Shown piece by piece: positions 35,397 to 43,815 of a DNA stretch of 64,000 nucleotides; positions within the stretch are counted from its first letter, which is position 1; every line of letters begins with the position of its first letter. The DNA lies in the NCBI GenBank assembly GCA_026168455.1, contig CM047425.1, forward strand, positions 23,328,648-23,392,647, in the 5' to 3' direction. Origin of the DNA: Theocolax elegans (Eukaryota; Arthropoda; Insecta; Hymenoptera; Cerocephalidae). The notes under the pieces were generated by a model. The model did no database searches. It had not been told where the DNA came from and saw only the letters and a list, made by a program, of their open reading frames with translations. The translations under genes were made by a program, and so were the position numbers.

Positions 35397-35942
35397 TTTT
35401 AAATGAGGAAAGAAAGTACTTTAAATAGTCAAATCATTACATGCAAATGATAAATTTATCATGTACATCTTTCGATTTACTTTGCAACAGTATCGCAAGA
35501 AAATTATATTAACAGTAAAAAAAGGTTTAGAAGTTTTGGAAAAAAAAAAAAAAAATGTTTTTATTGATTTATAATAAGCTGGTAATTTAAAAATTGCCCG
35601 ATACTGTTGGCACTGGAAAGATTTCGTAGGTGTCTGGATGGCCGAACCACTGGATGAGGGGTGCCCATGATAACTCAGTAGTGGTTCGTGATGCCCAGAA
35701 AGTCCCAAATCGCGACGGCAGGGGAGCGTACCCCCGAGCAGTGAAGATTTGGGATTGTTTCTGGGATCGACCCGGATCGCGACGGCAGGGAGACGCTTCC
35801 CGAGCAGTGAAGGTCCGATGGTGCCTGAAAGATGACATTGAGATGGATCGGAAGCGAGCGTCGGTAGTGATCCGGGATGGATCGAAATCGAGCCTCAATG
35901 CATAAGTGAAACGTGAAATTGCAATAATAAAAAAAAAAAAAA
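35397..35942. other. Block E: GC-rich segment with serial hairpins
   Basis: Inserted between D2 and the third copy of the LTR element's 3' end. Its right half (35630-35905) is GC-rich and open in several frames on both strands, which follows from composition rather than coding. It ends in an A-run of about 14 that leads into CATTGAAGAAAC. Because it directly precedes the element's 3' end it may be native internal sequence of the retrotransposon; this is inference. Direct repeats TGGATCGGAAGCGAGC / TGGATCGAAATCGAGC lie at 35843 and 35878. Confidence 0.6.
35643..35817. ncRNA. Three consecutive hairpins, two with covarying stems
   Basis: Hairpin 0: CGAACCACT (35643-35651) pairs with AGTGGTTCG (35680-35688). 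Hairpin 1: TCCCAAATC (35703-35711) pairs with GATTTGGGA (35746-35754). Hairpin 2: CGGATC (35773-35778) pairs with GGTCCG (35812-35817). Hairpins 1 and 2 share identical internal-loop strands GCGACGGCA and GAGCAGTGAA around an inner stem that changes from GGGG/CCCC to GGGA/TCCC. Outer-stem pairs also change together. The copies are 67 nt apart, not a multiple of three, which argues against protein repeats. The strand of a functional RNA cannot be decided, and function is unknown. Confidence 0.4.
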
Positions 35943-36273
35943 CATTGAAGAAACAAATTTTCTTTCTTTGTTAAACTGTGCACAAATTATATGCGTGAGA
36001 ATGAAAAATGCGAAGGACAATAAGTTGTTGTGAGGTTTTGTGACCCCACTGCCCAGATGTGCGAGAGATGTGGGTCCGCTCAGGCTTTGGTAGAAATCAC
36101 GGCAAGGCTACCTTGTTGATTAAGTAAGAATTTAAATATGATTTCAACAAATAATATTAAAAGAATTCGCTATTCTTTTTTATCTCTCGTATATAAAAAG
36201 TGTAAAAATAAAGGTTTTGCGACTCTTACAAATATAGTTAGGTACAAACTTAGTTTTGTACGGGGGAGAGAAT
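35943..36273 (+). mobile_element. 3' internal end of LTR element with PPT, copy 3
   Basis: Third copy, PPT at 36262-36272. Unlike the other two, which follow block C, it follows block E, so its left context is different although the join again lies in an A-run. Confidence 0.85.
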
Positions 36274-36582
36274 TGTTATGGATGGAATGCTATAATTTGT
36301 TTAACTTTTAGCGATTATTTTATGTTTTCATGATTGAGTGGTATGTACAGTATATAAGTGCGTATTGTAATGTAAATTAAAGAAAAGCGATTGAGATGGT
36401 GCTAAGCAACTAAAAAAAAAAATGATTTAAGTTTTGATCGCATCCGAGGAGTAGCCACGAAATTATTATTACATATCGATTTGAGTTTATTTGTGTAAAA
36501 TAAACATGAATTTTAGCATGTCAAATAAGTGTTTTATTTACTTTTATTTCTCTCTTCTGTATTTAATGTTTCGATCTTAACA
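36274..36582 (+). mobile_element. 3' LTR, copy 3 (309 bp), followed by TSD ATTAC
   Basis: Same LTR; ATTAC at 36583-36587, then block C5. It differs from the others by single-base losses, for example GGTGCTAAGC for GGTTGCTAAGC. Confidence 0.88.
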
Positions 36583-36587
36583 ATTAC

Positions 36588-38139
36588 ATTAGTTGCATAT
36601 AGGCTTTGTATATGCTCATATAAACATATATTATAAAATTGTTTTAAATAGAATGAATTTGTAAATAGACATAAAAAGTTTAACGAGTAGAATATTTTTT
36701 TACACGTATTTATCATTATCTGAATCGATTAATTTTTATGCGTGTAAAAAGTATTACTTTACAGTTTTTTAAAAGAGTACGTACGCTGTATTTTCAAAGA
36801 TAATTTGACTTTTAAATTGCGTGTTCCTTCGCATTGTAATATAGAGTGCGCAAGGGTGATCTCTTAATCTAGAAAATTTATAAAATATTCTGAAGTGATT
36901 TAAAAAAATATTACTGTAGCGAAACACCGATAATTTAAATTTACATGCAATACTTAATCATTTCTCAGTATATATAGTTAAAATTGGAGTAATATTAAAA
37001 TATATGCATGAGTAACCCGTGCATTGCGTGCCGTATTTTCCGTACATTACTTTTCGCGATTCTAATTACGATGGTAAATATTTTCTTGTAATTAATTTTA
37101 TTATTTACTTATACACTTACGTTATAATTATTTTGTTAATGTGGCTTTACTCTGCCATTATTAAAAAAATTTATATGTGGATATTTTTGAAAAGTATTGT
37201 GATCGAGCAACGAGCGTGTAATTGATCAACGTAATGTATGTATATTTTGAACGAGAGGTCTAAAGTGTACGTAACACTTTGAATTATTAGATATAGGATA
37301 ACGAATTCGTCATCGTTACCAAGAAATTGTGTTGGCATTAACCAAAGGTGAAACATAAAACCGAGTCGCAATTATGGAGGACAAAAGCCATCGTCGCTAT
37401 GACAAAACATTCACCGAGCAATTTGAAACATCATTGCTGTCGCCAAAACCTAAGCAGTGCACAACGCTTGTCGTGCTTAGTAAATTTAATTAGCCGTACT
37501 TCGAGAGAGATACTCGTTGTAAAGGTGCTTAGTTTTAAACTTCACTTAGTCTGCAATTGAACTGCTATATGCTCGTTCTCTGTGCCAAAATGTTAATTTT
37601 CAACTTTAACTGTTCAAACTTTATCGAGTTAATATTTATATATGTTAATTAGCTATTTTCCACCGAGCTCGTAATTGTTACCGATCAAATGAAAAAAAAA
37701 ACCAATTTTTCAGACAGTCCGTTTAGCGGGGACTCGCGCGCGACCGTGGACAGTTAATTTATATTAATTTTCCGTCAAAAGGATCGCAAATGATCAACGG
37801 TACGCGACGTGTCTTTACGGTTAATGAATATTGATGTAAACAAAGTATTTTGTGCATGCACTCAGTTTAACGATAACTATCGATTATTTTAGCGTGAAAT
37901 TAATATTAGCTGTTTATTTGCTCCATTGTTTCCAATAACAGTGTAAATTAATTTCTACTTGAAATTAGATTTTAGACGTTTCGTTGGAATAATCGATAAA
38001 CTTCAGGTAATTTAATCGCCGATATAAACGTTGCTTAAAAATTTAGTACGATGCTAAAGATAGTTTTACAAAAATTCATCTATTTACGTGGCTAATACGG
38101 ATACAACGTAATTAACTTTGAAATTAATAAAAAAAAAAA
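36588..38139. repeat. Duplicated block C, copy C5
   Basis: Full block C, ending in an A-run and continuing into D3. LTR, C5 and D3 followed by single-copy DNA is probably the true right-hand order of the locus. Confidence 0.92.
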
Positions 38140-38712
38140 GAAGTGTAAAGTTACTCGCACATTTACAATTACGTATTCTTTTGAAATCGGGCGACGGAAT
38201 ACTTTTGCAACGAAAATATATCACCCTATAGCGTTTGTATAGTTCTAAAACAGCGCGCTCATGAACTCATAACTTCGAGACGTGCTAGTATAAATCAACA
38301 ATTTTATGGCGGTGGATAGCAACAACCTATTCGAAACATTCAATAGTTCAATATTTTTCAGGTTTAATTATAAATAAAGAGATACGAGTGCGCACACTGA
38401 GAGAAAATGGATTTTGGCCCTAACTGGAATTATTCTTAAAAATCAACTCGATAAACGATAGCTGCTCAATCATACTGAATCTTCTTTTGCAAAGTATTAA
38501 AGAACGGATGAAATATGCTAACATATCGACTTGTATTTTTAATGCCTTACACTGGTCGCTTGTGTTTAAATCATCAATAAAATTCAGTACCCTGTCGCAG
38601 AGAAAAATTCAAAGAAGTAATTTTTCATTTTTCATCGTTTAATGCAATATCTACACGAAATAAATCAAGAAAATGAAGAAAATTCAATTTTATTCTGTTT
38701 ACAGTACAAAAG

Positions 38713-38747
38713 TACACACACATACACACACACACATATACACACAT
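38713..38747. repeat. (CA)n microsatellite in D3
   Basis: Length variant of the CA run at 33660-33693. Confidence 0.9.
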
Positions 38748-38864
38748 TTCAAAACGTACTGGAAACTTGTATTTTTGTAACCATTTTTTTACTATCACAA
38801 AGCTTCCGCTACGAAGAATCAACTTAATTACATAAAATTACGATACGTAATAAATTTAGATGTT

Positions 38865-39305
38865 GAGCCGCGGTGGCTCATGGGTAGAGCTCCCGACTCT
38901 CACACCGAGGGTCGTGGGTTCGATCCCAGACGTGTACCTCTGAAAATTTTTTCATGTGCATTTTTCGAACACCGCGACTCAGTGGCTCGGCGTGTCACTA
39001 TAATGTGACGCCAGTTCAGGTGCGCGTGCGTTTCGTGCACTTGTCAGTGCATGAGAGGCACGGGCATCTGAACTATAGGGAACGTTAGGGACGCGAAGAT
39101 GTAAAGAGGATCGCGGTGGTTCCATCGGGAGGACAGGAAACTCTAATTATTAGACTAATTACAGTGACCGATGATATCTTCCGATGGACACAAGCACCAC
39201 TGTTTCAACTACATGTGCTTTGTTTACAGACACACCGTTCACCTCCGTCGCTGATTAGCCCTGGCAGCATAAATAGAGCGACGTTAAATAACTTAAAAAA
39301 AAAAA
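38865..39305 (+). mobile_element. tRNA-derived SINE with 13-bp TSD (in D3)
   Basis: Same element as at 33811, with A box at 38874-38884, B box at 38917-38927, a poly-A tail and the identical TSD AAATTTAGATGTT (38852-38864 and 39306-39318). The shared TSD and flanks show it was copied with block D, not inserted independently. Confidence 0.9.
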
Positions 39306-40447
39306 AAATTTAGATGTTTTCAGCAATTTTTTTGTGCAACATTTTAGTTATATTTAAATAATATCCATTTTATAGGTATATTGCATAATAGACTCTAAAG
39401 CAAGTAATAAATATAATAATTTTCAACTTCAAATTGTATTAATTAAATTTAATCAGGAGATAGCTATAATTTACGTCCAGAAAATTACCGAATGTTACCA
39501 ACTTGAACCGTAATATCCACCTTTTATGTGTAATTTCAATCGTGGAGAAAGGACAAAAATCTTAGTAAGGTGGATCAGTTAAAAAGGGGTGAACACTGGA
39601 GAGAACCGAAACTTGTGTTCGTGGTAGAAACTGTGTTACAATTGCAGACGTGTCTGAGGATGCACTGTCCCCTTCTCGATCCACCGCTCCAGTCGAATTC
39701 GTCGGATCCTGTTGCAAAGCCGTTCCATTACACTTAAGAAGAAATGAGAAGTCACAGTTGAGCCCAAGGGAACAAAGGAGGATGCGCAGTCCGCGTATAA
39801 ATTTTACCCTCAAGAAAAACCTATGATACCTACACTATATATAACACGTAGGCTGACACGTACTATTTTTTAACTTTGAAAATATTCACTCTTTTAGACA
39901 CTCGGTTATAACAATGAAATAGGAAAACTTAATTACCTTTTCTTCAAGTTTTAAAATTTCGAAAGTAATTAAAAAATTTGAATAACTGTACACGTTCGTT
40001 AAGAAAAACTATCGACCCAATTGTTATATTATCGCGATGTATAATTTAACAAAAAATTATAATTAATCTCGAGACTTTCGAAAATTTACTCGTTAAACTT
40101 CTTCGAAATTTACTCGTTAATTTTTATTTTCTTCACTTCATCGCTATACCTCAACCTGTTTTTATAAATATATGGAAAATTGAAAAATAAGATTTCGCCT
40201 TTGAAAAGAATTCTAAATATTATAAGCCCAATAAATTCGATAAAGAATAAATTGCACCGAACGGAGATTCTTTTATAAAAGTGGCAAAACTAGGTTAATT
40301 CTGCTTCTGTAACTTAATCTAAAAATGAGTGCGCGTATCGTTAACGTTTCAACGAAAATTCAAAGTTTTATGCTATAATTTCATCTCTCTTCTATTTCTT
40401 TAGGTCAAAGATAATATATGTACACATGTGTATATGTGACTCTATAG

Positions 40448-41102
40448 CTTTGAATGTATTTTTATAAAAAAAAATAACTACCTAGTTCCTTAGAGCACGC
40501 GATTTTTCCGCATTACACGGAAGTTTAGTTATAACTGTAAAAAAGTACTTTACAAAGTATTATAATAGTAAAATTTAACACGTACTAATTAGTATTACGC
40601 CCTGTATATGTATAATTGCAAATTAATAAAATCTAGAAAAAAGTATTTTTAAGTATTCGAAAGTACTTTAAAGCGTCTTTATAGATCCGCTATACTTTAA
40701 ATTTACAGTTATAAATATGCGAAATAGTTGGAGCATCAACGTTTTAGAGTATTCGATAAAAATGTAATTTCTTAGACATATTAAAATTATAACTATTCTT
40801 ATAGTTATATATTGTTACGTGGGTGAAAAAATGCATTCGTGGCGAGAGTTGAGAAAAGGTTGAGAAATATATAATCCTGTTACAATAACATTTTCTTCGT
40901 TTATAATTAAAATTAGCTATTACAGCTGCTATAAATTGAATAATTTAAGGTTGCCAATTGATATGTTTCTTTTTTTATTACACATTTTATGCAAATATGA
41001 AATCTATACTAGGTAATTAATAAAAAAGGTAATAATTTTTAGTTTCGATGGAACTCCTCTTGTACTATTTCTACTCTCCTGTACTATTTCTTCATATTAA
41101 GA
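40448..41102. other. AT-rich single-copy stretch
   Basis: First sequence to the right of the duplicated region that has no partner elsewhere in the window. Nothing recognised. Confidence 0.55.
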
Positions 41103-41502
41103 GGATGTGATACTCAATATTTACCGATCGAGTCAATAGAGATAAAAAAAGTATTCTGGTTAAATGTATAAAGCAAATTGTTAAAAATAAAGATATCATT
41201 GCCCTTCCTTTAACTATTAGCTATCACTGTGTGAAATTTCCAAGAAAAATAATGCGCTAAAAAATATCATTGGAAGGAAATTTACCAAATTCGCAACATT
41301 CGAAGCAGACAAGCAGTCAAATTTCCTTCCAATGCCATTTTTTAACGCAACATTATTTTTCGTTGAAGTTTCACACAATGATAGATAACAGTTAAAGGAA
41401 GGGCAATGATGTCTTCATTTTATACAATTTACTTAATTTATTTAACCAGAATAATTTTTTCATCTCTATTGATTCGGTCGGTAAATATTGAGTATCACAT
41501 CC
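41103..41502. repeat. Long near-palindrome (0.4-kb fold-back)
   Basis: Left arm 41103-41283 and right arm 41319-41502 are reverse complements at roughly 85 percent by eye, with a 35-nt loop. Outer ends read GGATGTGATACTCAATA on the left and its complement TATTGAGTATCACATCC on the right; inner ends are ATTGGAAGGAAATTT and AAATTTCCTTCCAAT. There is no open frame of note and no clear target-site duplication. It fits a fold-back MITE or an inverted duplication. A transcript would form a stem of about 180 bp, a possible endo-siRNA source (inference). Confidence 0.85.
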
Positions 41503-41551
41503 CCCTTCCTTCTTTCTATGCATCTTATATATCAATATATAAATATATAAA

Positions 41552-41572
41552 TGAATAAATAAATAAATAAAA
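41552..41572. repeat. (AAAT)n microsatellite
   Basis: Short tetranucleotide run just after the palindrome, within a longer AT-rich tract from about 41525. Confidence 0.8.
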
Positions 41573-41720
41573 AACACAATGAAATTGATAACACATATGT
41601 TAGCAAAAACGTTAGGATCTTATTTTTGTTTGTGGTGTAGTGGTAAAGGACTGTTAATGTAAAACTACAGTTAAAAAAATATTTATTTGTTACAAGAAAA
41701 ATTTTGGTATTAATATGCAT
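41573..41720. other. Short non-coding spacer
   Basis: The stretch contains GTGGTGTAGTGGTAAAGG (about 41633), which looks like a tRNA D-arm or A box. No B box follows at tRNA spacing, so it is not called a tRNA. Confidence 0.4.
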
Positions 41721-42055
41721 GTACAAGTATTTTTTGAGAGTACTAAACAGTGAATTGTTCGCAAGTGTTAAATAATTTCGTTTGCGAGTCCTTTGTTTAC
41801 AAGTGCTAAACAGTGTCGTGTTCATTTGCGAGCAGTCAACAATGTATCAAGTTGCAGCGTTAAGCAGTATTGTCAACGAGTACTAAACTGTTATTTCGAA
41901 GTGCTGAATAGTATTTTTCACGCTTTCTAAATAGTATTGTTAGGAAGTATCGTTTTGCTAAAAGGTGCTAGATAGTTTCGGTCGCGAGTGCTCAAAGGGC
42001 TTATTCGCGAGTTATTAATAGAATCCCGCAAGTGCTTGACCGTGTTGTTCGCGAA
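41721..42055. repeat. Degenerate minisatellite, about 23-bp unit
   Basis: About 14 diverged units can be lined up by eye. The consensus is GAGTGCTAAACAGT followed by about three bases and GTTCGC. Clear units are at about 41738, 41800, 41880 and 41990; others keep only part of the motif. Unit length drifts from about 20 to 30 bp. Divergence is high, so the array is old or under little homogenisation. Confidence 0.6.
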
Positions 42056-42337
42056 TTCAAGACGTTCGGTGTATACAAATACGCATGCGTCGCTTGTGCG
42101 ACTGAGAGAGTACGTTCTGGGTACTCGGATAACTTTAACGGACTTAATCTCCAAGCTCGATTTTTAATTGAATTATTTAACATTATTGGCTTCTTCTTGT
42201 TATTTCCGAATTATTTTCGGTTATACGATTAGCTTTCCTATAGGTTTCTATTGGTTCCGGTTTCCTTTTGGTCACCCAATCATAAAATACGTACATTATT
42301 CAGAAGCGTATTTGGCAAAAATGAAGAAAAAGTGTAG
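42056..42337. other. Non-coding stretch, slightly GC-richer
   Basis: No repeat units after about 42055. One forward frame is open for 66 codons over 42032-42232, but it overlaps the repeat and shows no known motif. Confidence 0.4.
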
Positions 42338-42433
42338 ATGAAATATTTATGTCGACGAATATTCACGAATATTCCTAACACAATAGAGGAAGTGGATTTG
42401 GATATTGCCGAAGCTCATCTCATAAAATCGTAA
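42338..42433 (+). CDS. Candidate small ORF, 31 residues
   Basis: ATG frame of 31 codons ending in TAA. It begins MKYLCRRIFTNIPNT and ends EEVDLDIAEAHLIKS. The second half is strongly acidic with codon use unlike AT-rich non-coding DNA (GAG GAA GTG GAT, GCC GAA GCT). An in-frame stop lies just upstream, so the frame is self-contained. The stop overlaps a good donor site, ATC|GTAAGT (GT at 42430), so this could instead be the 3' end of an exon. I recognise no family. Confidence 0.3.
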   Translation: MKYLCRRIFTNIPNTIEEVDLDIAEAHLIKS

Positions 42434-43750
42434 GTCGCAAAAGAATAAAAAAGTGTACAATTCGATAGTCTATTTGATAATCGATAATCTTCAATATCCT
42501 ATCGTAAAATGTCACTTCTTATTTCAATATAAAGGATAAGCTTAAATAAAACTGCTTTAAGATGTACTTTTATTGGAAAAGTCTGCGCGTTTCTTGACAC
42601 TGTATGGATCTAAAATGGTTGTAAATCTGCTTAATTAAGGTAAAGGTAATTCGATTATTCTTCAAATATTTAATTTTATGTATAAGAAGAAACGTAATAT
42701 AAAATACTCTCTCTCTATATATATACATTATATAAATTTTATGTTTTAGAAAACGCTCTTTGATATTAAAATGATTCGTAGCACGTAATCGCTTTCAATT
42801 TTTACAGACACACGTACACGTAAAACTATGAATAGGTTAGCGAATTCAGTTCTTCTTATTTTCTACTTGAATAAACATACAAATTTATATATACATACTT
42901 TTATCTTTATAAAATAGGAATAGTACTTTCAATATTTGTATCATACGTAAGTATACTTTCGTTAAATTGCATAGTTATAGTTCCTCTTACTATCTTCTTT
43001 CTCTGGATTATTACTATATTTTTACTGACTATATATATAGTTGAAGAGATGTCAGATTCAGAAAATGGTCATTTTTTATATTTTTTTTTTGTAAACATAG
43101 AATGGATGTTGGAAAAATCTTGAACGTCAAGTTCTTAGTCATGTTTTAAACAATAACTTTTTTTTCAGATTTTTATATCGATCACTTAATTAGGATGTTT
43201 GGGTTGAAAGTATATGTCTTTTTTATTAATAATTACCGACCAATGAATGTTTATTCAATTATTAAAACACTGATTTTTTACTGAAAAAAAACATAACGTC
43301 AGGTACTTTTTTATCTTTAAAGCAATCCACATGAATTTTCCCAGATTTTAAATTCAATAATCTAGATATAATTTTTGGATTGAAATGTATAGATCCCTGT
43401 AATTTGGGCCCGGCATCCCTTTAAAATGCAATATTTATATAACATTAGTAGGAGTCAAATGAACCTGATTATAGATTCGACTTGCAGGTTAATAAAAAAA
43501 TGAACAATTGAGTACAGCGCATGATTCTTTGTCAGTATCAAAATATTTTGTAGTGTCTAAGAACAAGAAAATATAGAACTTCAAAGCCTCTGAAATGAAA
43601 GATCTTAATAAGTATTTTATAACAGAATTTATTGTTCAATTTTATAGTTTGCAGAACGAAATGGTAAGAGCTTAAGAAACATATTTGATTACAGTAATTT
43701 ATAAATGTAATAATGTAGTGCTTTGTACACGAATATTCCTTTATTTGCAG
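42434..43750. other. AT-rich non-coding stretch
   Basis: If 42338-42429 and 43751-43815 are exons of one transcript this would be the intron between them, but their reading phases do not join openly. A short CT run (about 42709) and TA runs occur. Nothing else seen. Confidence 0.45.
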
Positions 43751-43815
43751 AAAGCTACTGTTTTTGACTTGTCACTAAAAACCGTAACGCGAAGTTGGAC
43801 TGTTGGTCATTTCAG
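43751..43815 (+). other. Exon-like 65-nt segment
   Basis: Preceded by a pyrimidine-rich acceptor (CCTTTATTTGCAG) and followed by TTTCAG|GTAACA. Only frame 1 is open; the other two forward frames hit stops within nine codons. The peptide contains TVFDLSLKTVTRSW, not a motif I know. Joining it to the donor at 42430 would shift the frame into a stop, so a coding link to that small ORF is not supported. It may be an exon of an unseen transcript or chance. Confidence 0.25.

Larger units (their letters stand above)
38140..40447. repeat. Duplicated block D, copy D3
   Basis: Near-identical to D2 and followed by unique sequence from 40448. It includes a CA microsatellite (38713-38747) and the second copy of the tRNA-derived SINE. 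Confidence 0.92.

Noticed and set aside
35587..35983. Overlapping 91-103 codon frames on both strands in block E
   Set aside because: Open on several frames because the block is GC-rich; the internal repeat spacing of 67 nt would shift frame, so protein repeats are unlikely.
26181..37225. Repeated 66-76 codon frames in block C (for example 26181-26411, 28386-28592, 28538-28738, 37019-37225)
   Set aside because: They start at non-ATG codons, are rich in Ile/Tyr/Leu from AT content, are broken by a one-base loss in C4, and their near-identity comes from duplication rather than selection.
27301..40447. CRISPR array or satellite array interpretation of the repeated region
   Set aside because: Units are kilobase-scale, unequal in content and joined in different orders, and the sequence is eukaryotic; no short repeat-spacer pattern exists.
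41630..41660. tRNA-like A box (GTGGTGTAGTGGTAAAGG)
   Set aside because: No B box or T-arm downstream at tRNA distance.
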